Shown: positions 1-6,788, counted from the first letter of the stretch. The stretch is 8,446 nucleotides of DNA from an uncultured Ruminococcus sp. (GCA_900540005.1 UQEM01000110.1:1-8446), one strand, 5' to 3'. The notes: generated by a model from the sequence alone, not told the origin. Numbers and translations are program-made.

Positions 1-48
1 CGAGATGACGTCGAGTCTCGTGGGCTCGGAGATGTGTATAAGAGACAG
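1..48. other. Nextera (Tn5) sequencing adapter, not genomic
   Basis: Positions 15-48 match the Nextera i7-side transposase adapter, ending in the Tn5 mosaic end (AGATGTGTATAAGAGACAG at 30-48). Positions 7-14 (GACGTCGA) are an 8-base index and 1-6 (CGAGAT) are the end of the P7 flow-cell oligo. The reverse complement, with the same index, is at the other end of the window. This is untrimmed library sequence. Genomic DNA starts at about 49. Confidence 0.98.
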
Positions 49-57
49 CTCTAATAC

Positions 58-86
58 TTGACAATTAGTAAAAGATATGGTAAACT
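58..86 (+). promoter_or_regulatory. Sigma-70-type promoter of the tetR-family gene
   Basis: A perfect -35 box TTGACA (58-63) is followed by a 17-base spacer and a -10 box TAAACT (81-86, 4 of 6). An extended -10 TG sits at 78-79. Transcription would start near 93, giving a leader of about 45 bases. Short inverted pieces over and after the -10 (AAACT at 82-86 with AGTTT at 109-113; CTTT at 85-88 with AAAG at 94-97) could form part of an autoregulatory operator, but they are weak. Confidence 0.75.
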
Positions 87-137
87 TTATATCAAAGAAT
101 ATACTTTCAGTTTATCAGATGCATGGAGGATTGACAG

Positions 138-782
138 TTGGAATACGAATACAACCATGAAGCTATAAAAGGGAGACGCATCGACAGGGCTATTGAGATC
201 AGCGCAGATCTTTTTCTCAAAAACGGTATCGCTAACGTTAAAATGACCGATATCGCGGAGGAGAGCGGGATAGGTGTTGCTACGCTTTACCGATACTTCG
301 GTACAAAAACATCTATCACGATCGCTGCAATGACATACCTCTGGAATCAGATGAAGGATATGTTCAGCGAGATATTTGAATCGGAGATCTTTCTCTCGCA
401 AAGAGGTATCAAACAGATAAACGACCTTATGCGTATGTTTATAGTTTTGTATAACGCTCACCCCGATTTCATGAAGCTTCTCGAAGAATTCGACCTTTTT
501 CTCGCCAAGGAAAAAGTTCCGAAAGACGAACTTAAAGGTTATGACAAGTCTATAATCAATTTCTACCCTATTTTCGAGAAAGCATACAATGCAGGAGTTG
601 CTGACGGAACTATCCGCGAAGTCAAGAATATCAGGCTTTTCTATCTCTCATACGCTCACGCTCTCCTTGAAATGTGCAAAAAGCTCACACAAGGCGAACT
701 TCTCCCCTCGGACAACTTTGCCTTTGCCGAATCAGAGCTTGAAACTCTTATCGAAACCGTTATCTACTACTTGAAAAAGTAA
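138..782 (+). CDS. TetR/AcrR-family transcriptional regulator
   Basis: A 214-residue one-component DNA-binding repressor of usual TetR length. The N-terminal helix-turn-helix spans about residues 15-61; its core at 36-57 has the family pattern of T-D-I-A, S-G-I-G, then T-L-Y-R-Y-F-G-T-K. The all-helical C-terminal half (about 70-212) would bind ligand and dimerise; it contains the common N-A-G-V-A-D-G-T-I-R turn at 151-160, but its ligand cannot be read from sequence. Translation starts at TTG (138), seven bases after GGAGGA (125-130). The ATG at 123 is out of frame and soon meets a stop, and the next in-frame ATG (residue 36) would destroy the helix-turn-helix. The gene has its own promoter and stands alone, convergent with the membrane-protein gene. 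Its target is not evident; genes left of the window or itself are the likeliest. Confidence 0.93.
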   Translation: MEYEYNHEAIKGRRIDRAIEISADLFLKNGIANVKMTDIAEESGIGVATLYRYFGTKTSITIAAMTYLWNQMKDMFSEIFESEIFLSQRGIKQINDLMRMFIVLYNAHPDFMKLLEEFDLFLAKEKVPKDELKGYDKSIINFYPIFEKAYNAGVADGTIREVKNIRLFYLSYAHALLEMCKKLTQGELLPSDNFAFAESELETLIETVIYYLKK

Positions 783-805
783 TTGCTGCCCGTTCAGAGC
801 AGCAA
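783..805 (+). other. Small hairpin just after the tetR-family stop codon
   Basis: TTGCTGC (783-789) and GCAGCAA (799-805) form a perfect 7-bp stem with a 9-base loop, directly after the TAA stop. There is no T-run behind it, so it is not a terminator alone. It may protect the 3' end of the message or assist the true terminator 11 bases later. Confidence 0.5.
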
Positions 806-815
806 CCTCATAATG

Positions 816-843
816 AAAAAAGGGCTTTTTAAAGCCCTTTTTT
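816..843. terminator. Bidirectional intrinsic terminator
   Basis: GGGCTTT (822-828) and AAAGCCC (831-837) form a tight GC-based stem. It is flanked by six A (816-821) and six T (838-843), so either transcript ends in a hairpin plus U-run. It lies between two convergent genes and serves both the tetR-family gene and the minus-strand operon. The T-run touches the stop codon (843-845) of the minus-strand gene. Confidence 0.92.
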
Positions 844-1598
844 CATTTTCTTCTCTTGTGAGCGTTATCTTCGACCTTTTTCTTAAAGTCGATGTAACGC
901 TCTCTTTGTTTTTCAAAATATTCCTCAAGAACCTCTTTGTAAGACCTTTCTGTTTTGAGGGACAGAATAAACCTCGGTTTGTGTTTCTCAAGACTGTAAT
1001 TGATCTGCTCACGAAGTTCCTCAAGACGGACTGTAATATCCTTCTCCTGTGCATAGCTGTTTATCTTGGAGATAATATTTGCAGAGTAAGCAAAGTCGAT
1101 TACGAAAATTCCGTAGAAGAAGCCGATTCCGAACGAAAACGCCAGATTATTTGAAAGCCATGCGAGCGCGTCAAGAATGTGCGGATTTACAAAGAAATAG
1201 TAAAGCGCACTCAATATCATCCAGAAAAAACTGTAAAGCGGACATATTACGCCCTTGATGTTGCCCCAGCACTCTGAATAGTCCCACAGTCTGACGTGTG
1301 TCGTTGAGAGCATTACCATGCCGACAACAAATTCAAGCGCGGTTATGGCTACAGCCATTATCAAGAACAAAACAAGCTTTCTCAGCCACAACTCGTCTAT
1401 CGGAATATGCTCCTCAAGCGTTGAAAGCAAATACAGTATGCAGAGCGATTCGCCGTAAAGCGGAAGGCACGGCCCTGTGAGAAATCCGGGGTTTACCCAA
1501 TGCTTTTGCGAAACAAATCTTCGGTAGATAACCTCAATTCCCCAGCCGGTCATGCTTCCGACTGCGAAAAGAAATGTCAGAATCAGAAAATAGCTCAT
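843..1598 (-). CDS. PF06541-family (putative ABC transporter type IV) integral membrane protein
   Basis: A 251-residue membrane protein of the family named 'putative ABC-transporter type IV' (CmpB-like). That name is historical, and a transport function is unproven. Family marks: G-W-G-I-E-V-I-Y at 18-25, P-G-F-L-T-G-P-C-L-P-L-Y-G at 37-49, E89, L-W-D-Y-S at 104-108, and G-N-I-K-G-V-I-C at 112-119. About six hydrophobic segments lie between residues 3 and 175. After these comes a charged, coiled-coil-like cytoplasmic tail (about 183-251, rich in E, K and R) with a basic end. The start was placed at ATG 1598, just after AGGAGG (1603-1608); a longer frame reaching 1661 has no ribosome binding site and adds a non-hydrophobic lead. 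It is the last gene of the minus-strand cluster, 65 bases after the dockerin gene, and ends in the shared terminator. No separate promoter was found. Function unknown. Confidence 0.85.
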   Translation of the reverse strand: MSYFLILTFLFAVGSMTGWGIEVIYRRFVSQKHWVNPGFLTGPCLPLYGESLCILYLLSTLEEHIPIDELWLRKLVLFLIMAVAITALEFVVGMVMLSTTHVRLWDYSECWGNIKGVICPLYSFFWMILSALYYFFVNPHILDALAWLSNNLAFSFGIGFFYGIFVIDFAYSANIISKINSYAQEKDITVRLEELREQINYSLEKHKPRFILSLKTERSYKEVLEEYFEKQRERYIDFKKKVEDNAHKRRK

Positions 1599-1619
1599 AT
1601 TTCCTCCTATGCTAAAGCA

Positions 1620-1652
1620 AATCTGCTCAAAGGCGTGACCCGTGAGCAGATT
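1620..1652 (-). other. Intercistronic hairpin between dockerin gene and PF06541 gene
   Basis: AATCTGCTCA (1620-1629) and TGAGCAGATT (1643-1652) make a perfect 10-bp stem with a 13-base loop, 11 bases after the dockerin stop. On the minus strand only a broken T-run follows (TTTGCTTTAGC), so it is at best a leaky terminator. It may instead be an mRNA-stability element that sets the level of the last gene, whose ribosome binding site lies 11 bases downstream. Confidence 0.6.
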
Positions 1653-1663
1653 CAGCGTCAATA

Positions 1664-3829
1664 TCAGGTTTTGTATTTATTCATGTATTCAGCCATTGTC
1701 ATGCTGCTGTCGGGATTTGCCATGCAGTAAGCGTAATAAGTAAGTATGTACGAGGCGTCCATCGAATTGATCACGCCGTTTCCGTCCACATCCGCAGCTT
1801 TTTGCTGGAACGGAGTAAACTTAGCCGGACTTTCCGACATGACTCTCGCGTATTCGGTGAGAACATCAGAAGCGTCCATAGAGTTTACCACACCGTCCTC
1901 ATGCACTTCTCCAAGAACGACCTGCTTGGCAATAACATTGAAGGTGAACAGCTCGTTTGTACTGCTGTCGCGAAGCGTGATAAATGCCGAGCCGGCTGCA
2001 ACAGCCGTGATGTTCAAGGTGCTGTTGGAGCTGTTCGCCCATGCGTTGATTACATTGTAGTCCGATGAAACGATCTGAATGCTGCCGCTTGAGTGGTATG
2101 AGAAAACTCCGATCTGATTGAGGTCATAGACATAGATCGTTCCGCCGTTGGTAATATCGTCAACATATAGACTGCCTGTTGGCTGAGTTGTGGTAGTAGT
2201 TGTTGTGGTTGTGGTCGTTGTTGTGGTCGTTGTTGTAGTTGATGTTGATGAGGAAGTCGTTCCGGCTAAAACAGTAACATAAAATGAAGCAGAAACCGAT
2301 TTGCCGCCGCAGGTCATAGTTAATGTAATTTTGTATGTTCCGGGCTGATTTTGATTGAACTCCGAGGTATCAAGCTGATAGTATACGACAAGGTCGCCTA
2401 CTCCGACTGACTCTGAGCGATTGTAGCCGTTAGATAACGGATAATTTGATACCGAATATGGAGAGGAGCTGTTTCCTGCCGAGTCGATCACATTGACCTT
2501 TGCCGCAAACTCTCCGCCCGAAATATCAAGCTGTTCTCCTAAATTAAGGGTCGCATCAGGCTGCTTGGTGATCCTCAGCTCCAGACTTTCAACCGAATAC
2601 GTTAAGGGCTGTGTCGATGTAGTGGTTGTGGAAGTAGTAGTCTGAGATGTTGTTGTGGCAGTTGTCTGCGGAGCTTTTACCGTAACGTAAATAGCAACTG
2701 TCTTTGAGCCTGAGTAAGGTTCGCCGTACTGATTTGAAGAATTAACGTATGACGTAACATATATTGCATATGTTCCCGGAACATTTGAGTTGAACTGTGA
2801 CGAATCAACCGTGAAATCCGTATATGGGCGGTCAAACTGGTCGTAGTACATTGTTCTTCCGTATTTATCCGTAAAGACTATTAAATTATCAAAAGTTGCA
2901 CCGCTGAGATCAAAAGGTTCGCCAACCTCATACGACATCTTGGTCGGTGAATTCTTTATGTAGAAGCTTATTGTAAGACTCGTTGTGACCGTTGTAGTTG
3001 TTGCAGGAGCAGTTGTGGTGGTTGTTGTCGTTGTGGTGGTTGTCGTAGTTGTCGTGGTGGTAGTTGTGGTGGTAGTTGTGGTCGTAGTTGTGGTCGTAGT
3101 TGTGGTCGTAGTTGTGGTCGTAGTTGTGGTGGTAGTTGTGGTGGTAGTTGTGGTCGTAGTCGTCGAAGTGCTTGTGCTTTGTGTGGTCGCAGGAGCACCT
3201 GTTGACGAAAATTGGTAGCCGTAACTTTCAGCATAGCTCTGTGCAGTAGAACCTGCACTTCCGCAGATAACTCCGTTGTAAGTTGCACTCGACAGAGTGG
3301 AGGAGTTGCATATGGTGTCACTGTTTCCTATGATCGTGCAGTTCGGATTCTCAAAAACTACAGAGGAAAGCGACGCGCAGTTTTTGAACGCATAAGCTGC
3401 TACTGTATCAACGCTTGCCGGGATCACAACCGAAGTAATGCCCGAACCCGAAAATGCCAGAGATTCGATTATCTGTACAGTTGAAGCAATGCTGACCGAC
3501 TTTAACGCGGTGAAATTGTAAAAGGCACTTCTTCCGATATTTGTAACGCCCTCGCAAATCTCAATATCTGTGACAGAGGTTCTGTAGTCGTACCACGGAG
3601 TATAGGAGGCTGAGGTGTAAGTAGGCATTTTTCCGCTGCCTGAAATTGTTAACTTTCCGTTATCTATAGACCATTTAAGTCCTTGACCAAAGCTGCCGGA
3701 ATTTGCTGTCTTGCTCTCCTGTACTGCTGCGGCTGTCGGTAAATTTGCCTGTGCCGCCGTAACTGCCGAAGAAGTAACTGCTGTGAAGCACATTGCAGCC
3801 GACAGAAGCAATGCAATCATTTTTTTCAT
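1664..3829 (-). CDS. Secreted modular dockerin protein: BspA-like LRRs, poly-Thr linkers, Ig-like domains, type I dockerin
   Basis: A 721-residue exported protein with no catalytic domain that I recognise. In order: signal peptide (about 1-28: K-K, hydrophobic core, A-Q-A end); a BspA-type leucine-rich repeat region (about 45-210); an uninterrupted run of 51 threonines (223-273); an Ig-like domain (about 284-385); a Thr/Ser linker (386-407); a second Ig-like domain with P-G-T-Y near its end (about 410-522); an 18-Thr linker (531-548); a third beta-rich domain (about 551-634); and a type I dockerin (about 635-721). Dockerin loop 2 is canonical (D680, D682, N684, G685, N688, D691); loop 1 has E641 and H643 where Asp/Asn are usual. 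It should dock to a cohesin, on a scaffoldin or at the cell surface, and display a binding module. The start (ATG) has AAAAGGAG (3837-3844) seven bases upstream, overlapping the trkH stop, so it is probably in the trk transcript. No sortase motif or anchor is present. Confidence 0.93.
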   Translation of the reverse strand: MKKMIALLLSAAMCFTAVTSSAVTAAQANLPTAAAVQESKTANSGSFGQGLKWSIDNGKLTISGSGKMPTYTSASYTPWYDYRTSVTDIEICEGVTNIGRSAFYNFTALKSVSIASTVQIIESLAFSGSGITSVVIPASVDTVAAYAFKNCASLSSVVFENPNCTIIGNSDTICNSSTLSSATYNGVICGSAGSTAQSYAESYGYQFSSTGAPATTQSTSTSTTTTTTTTTTTTTTTTTTTTTTTTTTTTTTTTTTTTTTTTTTTTTTTTTTTAPATTTTVTTSLTISFYIKNSPTKMSYEVGEPFDLSGATFDNLIVFTDKYGRTMYYDQFDRPYTDFTVDSSQFNSNVPGTYAIYVTSYVNSSNQYGEPYSGSKTVAIYVTVKAPQTTATTTSQTTTSTTTTSTQPLTYSVESLELRITKQPDATLNLGEQLDISGGEFAAKVNVIDSAGNSSSPYSVSNYPLSNGYNRSESVGVGDLVVYYQLDTSEFNQNQPGTYKITLTMTCGGKSVSASFYVTVLAGTTSSSTSTTTTTTTTTTTTTTTTTTQPTGSLYVDDITNGGTIYVYDLNQIGVFSYHSSGSIQIVSSDYNVINAWANSSNSTLNITAVAAGSAFITLRDSSTNELFTFNVIAKQVVLGEVHEDGVVNSMDASDVLTEYARVMSESPAKFTPFQQKAADVDGNGVINSMDASYILTYYAYCMANPDSSMTMAEYMNKYKT
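2210..2233 (-). repeat. Two copies of a 12-base repeat in the C-terminal threonine linker
   Basis: TGTGGTCGTTGT occurs twice in tandem (2210-2221, 2222-2233) within the segment encoding 18 consecutive threonines. It has the same 12-base (four-codon) period as the large linker at 3057-3152 but a different unit, so the two linkers seem to have grown by the same slippage mechanism independently. Confidence 0.8.
3057..3152. repeat. 12-base minisatellite encoding poly-threonine
   Basis: Eight tandem 12-base units of the form GTSGTAGTTGTG (plus strand) run without gaps; a decayed ninth copy follows. The variable third base reads G,G,C,C,C,C,G,G across the units. On the coding (minus) strand each unit is four threonine codons using different synonyms. 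The array lies inside the 51-threonine stretch coded by 3011-3163. Twelve bases are four codons, so gain or loss of units changes linker length without a frameshift. Confidence 0.95.
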
Positions 3830-3842
3830 AAAAATTCTCCTT

Positions 3843-5279
3843 TTATCTTTTTCTCACTGCAAAGAGCATAATAAGGGGATATATTTCAAGACGTCCTATC
3901 AGCATATCAAAACTGAGCACTATCTTCGACAATGCCGAGAGTCCGCCAAAGTTGCCGGCTGAACCAAATCTGCCGACTCCGAAACCGATGTTGTTCATGC
4001 AGGTGATGACCGCCGAGAGAGACTCCTCGATCGAATATTTATCGAACGAAACTATCAGCAGTGAGATCGAAAACAGCATCATAAAGAGTATAAAGTACGA
4101 TGTAACGCCTCTTATAACGTCTCGTTCAACGGGTTTGCCGTCCATTTTCACTGTTGTCACTGCTCTTGGGTTAACTATGTATTTCAGCTCCCTGAATCCC
4201 GTTTTTACAAGAATTATGATACGCGAGACCTTCATGCCGCCGCCCGTTGAACCGGCGCAGGCTCCCACGAACATCAGAAGGAGCATAAGCGTCTGGGAAA
4301 ATACGGGCCACGATGCGGTATCAACCGTTGCAAAACCTGTCGAGGTAATTGTTGAGGCAGTCATGAAGAACGAGTGCCTGAGAGCCTCGCCGAAGTTATC
4401 ATAAAGCTTCATGACGTTCAGTCCGATGAGAAGTGTTGCCGTTGCGATAATTCCGAGATATGTTCTCAGCTCCTCGTTCTTGTAGGCAAGCGAAAACTTG
4501 CGGATGAGCATATAATAGTAAAGGTTGAAGTTGACTCCGAAAAGGATAATGAAAACCGCAATAACCATTTCTATGTACACGCTGTTGTAATGCGCTATAC
4601 TGTCGCCGTAAATTGAAAATCCTCCCGTTCCGGCAGATGAGCAAGCGTGGATAATGCTGTCATAGAGCGGCATTCCGCCAAAGAGGAGGAAAACAACTTC
4701 CAGAACTGTGAGCGCAATGTAGATCCCGTAGAGGATCCTTGCCGAGAAGCTCGACTTTGAAACGAGACGGCCGACTTTCGGGCCTGCGCACTCTGCTCTC
4801 ATCATGTGCATGGTACGCGAATCGTTGCTTGACATTATCGCCAGCACAAACATGAGAACGCCCATACCGCCGAGCCAATGGGTGAAAGATCGCCAGAAAA
4901 GGCATGAACGCGACATACTTTCGACATCTGAGAGTATGGTCGAGCCGGTCGTGGTAAATCCTGAGACCGTCTCAAACAGAGCGTCAACGTAGTGGGGGAT
5001 CTCCCCTGAGATAACAAACGGCAAAGCTCCGATAGCAGACATTGCTATCCATGAAGCAGCAACGCTGACAAAGCCCTCCATTGAAAATATCGAATTGTCT
5101 TTCGGCTTTTTTATGGTCAGGAGCAGTGCTATCACCAAAGTAATGAGGAAGGGTATTCCAAAAGAGGTGACAACGTGGTGCTCGCTGTAAATAAATCCGA
5201 CTACTATGGGCAGCAGCATGGCTACAGCCACGATCTTGAGGATCTGTCCCATAATATAACCTATCATTCTGTAATTCAT
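3843..5279 (-). CDS. trkH: Potassium uptake protein TrkH/KtrB, membrane subunit
   Basis: A 478-residue K+-translocating subunit, close to E. coli TrkH in length. The protein has four M1-P-M2 pore repeats. Their selectivity-filter loops are visible at F-T-T-T-G-S-T (108-114), A-G-T-G-G-F-S (216-222), T-S-T-G-F-A-T (312-318) and N-N-I-G-F-G (429-434), each with its central Gly. The family motif W-R-S-F-T-H-W-L-G-G-M-G is at 129-140. The Gly-rich S-T-G-G-G-M-K-V at 344-351 matches the flexible intramembrane gate loop of the third repeat. It works with the TrkA subunit encoded 20 bases upstream. GAGGAG (5296-5301) overlaps the trkA stop but is 16 bases from ATG 5279, longer than ideal. A start at residue 5 (ATG 5267) is possible, though further still from that site. 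The pore appears complete; no frameshift seen. Confidence 0.95.
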   Translation of the reverse strand: MNYRMIGYIMGQILKIVAVAMLLPIVVGFIYSEHHVVTSFGIPFLITLVIALLLTIKKPKDNSIFSMEGFVSVAASWIAMSAIGALPFVISGEIPHYVDALFETVSGFTTTGSTILSDVESMSRSCLFWRSFTHWLGGMGVLMFVLAIMSSNDSRTMHMMRAECAGPKVGRLVSKSSFSARILYGIYIALTVLEVVFLLFGGMPLYDSIIHACSSAGTGGFSIYGDSIAHYNSVYIEMVIAVFIILFGVNFNLYYYMLIRKFSLAYKNEELRTYLGIIATATLLIGLNVMKLYDNFGEALRHSFFMTASTITSTGFATVDTASWPVFSQTLMLLLMFVGACAGSTGGGMKVSRIIILVKTGFRELKYIVNPRAVTTVKMDGKPVERDVIRGVTSYFILFMMLFSISLLIVSFDKYSIEESLSAVITCMNNIGFGVGRFGSAGNFGGLSALSKIVLSFDMLIGRLEIYPLIMLFAVRKR

Positions 5280-5299
5280 AATCCGTCCGCTGCCGCTCC

Positions 5300-6658
5300 T
5301 CAGTCAAAAATATTGCTCAGGTCATGCATACCCTTGTTTGTCGTTACAACAACTACGCTGTCGTTGACTCTGAGGCAGTCGTCACCCTTTGGAATAATGA
5401 GGTCGTTTCCTCTTACTATGCTCGCGATAAGTATGCCGCTTCTCAGCTTGAGTTTCTTGAGTGGAATGTCAACATAATCCTTCTTGTCCCTTACAACGAA
5501 CTCGATAGCTTCAAGGCGATCCTTTACAAGCCTGTAGAGCGTTGTAACGCTGTTTCCGAGAGAGTTCTGTCTTGCGCGGACATACTGGAGGATCTGGTTG
5601 ACAGTTATACTCTTGGGCGAAATTATGCTGTCGAGAGCAAGTGAATCCGAGAGCTGCATGAGCGACATTCTGCTTACCTTTGTAACCACCTTGTCTACGC
5701 CGTTATTCTTCGCAAGGAGCGAAAGGAGTATATTTTCCTCGTCGATTCCCGTGAGCGTAACGACCGCATCTGCGTCGTAAACGTGCTCCTCTCTGAGAAT
5801 ATCGTGATCCGTACCGTCAGCACACGAAATATCGACCTTATTGAGGCGGTCAGAAAGCTGAAGGCAGCGGTTTCTGTCAATTTCAATTATCTTAACCTTA
5901 ACGCCCATTTCAATAAGCTGCTGGGCAAGATGATAGGCAACACGTCCGCCGCCGATGAGAACTGCCGATTTCACGCGTTTTTCACGGTACGCGGCGCTTA
6001 TGCTCTTGAAAAATTTCACCATGTTGCTGTGTGATGCAGTCATGTGGATCTTATCGCCGGAGCGCAGAGTGAAGTTTCCATTCGGGATCAAAAGTTCGTC
6101 TCCGCGCTGTACTGCGCAGATGAGCACATCAAGTCTGAGTCGTCGGGTAAGGTGACTGAGTGCAACTCCGTCAAGAATACTTCCGCTTGTAATGCGTATC
6201 TCGGCAAGGTCTACCCTGCCCTTGGCAAACGACTCGATATTGATAGCCTCGGGGTATCTAAGAACCTTTGCTATCTCGTTGGCAGCGTTATAGTCGGGAT
6301 TCACCATCATGCTGATGCCAAGCTCCTCACGCATAAAGACAAGCTGCTTATCAAATTCGGGATTTCTGACACGGGCAACACAATGGCGCGCTTTCATCTT
6401 CTTTGCTATAAGGCATGAGAGAATATTTACTTCGTCCGAATTGGTGACGGCAATGAAAATATTAGCCTTGTCAACGTTTGCCTCCTCAAGTACATCTGTC
6501 TGGAGACAGTTTCCGGCGATTCCCATTACGTCAAGGTCATTGACTCTTGAATCAATGACTTCTTCGTTCTTATCAATAACGGTCACGTTATGCTCTTCGC
6601 TGAGAACTTCCGCAAGAGCGCTGCCGACCTTACCGCAGCCAACAATAATAATGTCCAT
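5300..6658 (-). CDS. trkA: Trk system potassium uptake protein TrkA (two RCK domain pairs)
   Basis: A 452-residue cytosolic regulator that forms a nucleotide-sensing ring under TrkH. It contains two tandem RCK_N plus RCK_C units. The first Rossmann fold begins at residue 1, with G-C-G-K-V-G at 7-12 and acidic D29 ending strand 2, as in NAD(H)-binding TrkA. Its RCK_C is about 140-220. The second fold begins near 230 with G-G-G-R-V-A at 236-241 and E259 at the strand-2 end. It is followed by RCK_C at about 370-452. Length is normal for the doubled TrkA of E. coli, as opposed to the half-size KtrA. The ATG at 6658 has GGAGG (6663-6667) four bases upstream. First gene after the perfect-consensus promoter at 6759-6787; trkH follows after 20 bases. 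Confidence 0.95.
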   Translation of the reverse strand: MDIIIVGCGKVGSALAEVLSEEHNVTVIDKNEEVIDSRVNDLDVMGIAGNCLQTDVLEEANVDKANIFIAVTNSDEVNILSCLIAKKMKARHCVARVRNPEFDKQLVFMREELGISMMVNPDYNAANEIAKVLRYPEAINIESFAKGRVDLAEIRITSGSILDGVALSHLTRRLRLDVLICAVQRGDELLIPNGNFTLRSGDKIHMTASHSNMVKFFKSISAAYREKRVKSAVLIGGGRVAYHLAQQLIEMGVKVKIIEIDRNRCLQLSDRLNKVDISCADGTDHDILREEHVYDADAVVTLTGIDEENILLSLLAKNNGVDKVVTKVSRMSLMQLSDSLALDSIISPKSITVNQILQYVRARQNSLGNSVTTLYRLVKDRLEAIEFVVRDKKDYVDIPLKKLKLRSGILIASIVRGNDLIIPKGDDCLRVNDSVVVVTTNKGMHDLSNIFD

Positions 6659-6678
6659 AATTCCTCCGAATTTTTACA

Positions 6679-6706
6679 GCCGTACCGTCCCAAAAGCCGA
6701 TACAGC
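6679..6706 (-). other. Leader hairpin upstream of trkA
   Basis: On the minus strand GCTGTATCG (6698-6706) can pair with CGGTACGGC (6679-6687), nine pairs including two G-U, with a 10-base loop. It sits in the 5' leader, 11 bases from the GGAGG of trkA. No U-run follows, so it is not a terminator. It could affect translation or stability. It does not resemble the c-di-AMP (ydaO) riboswitch in size or sequence. Confidence 0.4.
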
Positions 6707-6718
6707 CTTATATTACTG

Positions 6719-6740
6719 CGTGGAAAAAATTTTTACCACG
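6719..6740 (-). other. A/T-centred inverted repeat in trkA leader
   Basis: CGTGG (6719-6723) and CCACG (6736-6740) flank an A-tract and T-tract that also pair, apart from one A-A mismatch, giving a near-perfect 22-base palindrome. It lies about 12 bases after the predicted transcription start of the trk operon. It could be an RNA hairpin or a protein-binding site just inside the transcript. Confidence 0.45.
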
Positions 6741-6758
6741 TTATAATTTCTCAAGATA

Positions 6759-6787
6759 ATTATACCTCTAACATTGACTTTTGTCAA
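6759..6787 (-). promoter_or_regulatory. Perfect-consensus sigma-70-type promoter of the trkA-trkH operon
   Basis: On the minus strand, TTGACA (6787-6782), a 17-base spacer and TATAAT (6764-6759) match both consensus hexamers exactly. Transcription would start near 6752, leaving a leader of about 94 bases before trkA. It is in the gap after the kinase-like gene, so trkA can be expressed independently of it. Confidence 0.88.
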
Positions 6788-6788
6788 T
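6773..6788. promoter_or_regulatory. Palindrome overlapping the trk -35 box (possible operator)
   Basis: ATTGAC (6773-6778), TTTT, and GTCAAT (6783-6788) form a perfect inverted repeat that covers the -35 box. A third GTCAAT half-site lies at 6807-6812, just upstream of the promoter. The position suits a repressor that blocks RNA polymerase. Part of the match is forced by the TTGACA box itself, so this is suggestive only. Confidence 0.45.

Noticed and set aside
783..1154. Plus-strand frame after the tetR-family gene
   Set aside because: It is antisense to the PF06541 gene, overlaps the terminator, and has no start signals.
1599..1661. Longer start for the PF06541 protein at 1661
   Set aside because: The 21 extra residues have no ribosome binding site and are not family-like, while ATG 1598 follows AGGAGG directly.
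1656..1661. TTGACG on the minus strand as a promoter for the PF06541 gene
   Set aside because: At 17 bases' spacing the -10 position reads TCACGC, which is no match, and the site falls in the hairpin region.
3057..3152. Possible CRISPR-like array
   Set aside because: Units are 12 bases and directly adjacent with no spacers, and they translate cleanly as threonine inside a coding frame.
2985..3218. Plus-strand frame encoding a long run of valines
   Set aside because: It is the antisense reading of the threonine linker (GTN against ACN). It has no ribosome binding site and ends soon after the linker.
2968..3321. Minus-strand frame rich in P-Q-L and R-P-Q
   Set aside because: It is an alternative frame of the dockerin gene; its repeats only mirror the 12-base minisatellite.
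6659..6752. c-di-AMP (ydaO-type) riboswitch before trkA
   Set aside because: The leader is shorter than that element and I do not see its conserved core; only simple stems are present.
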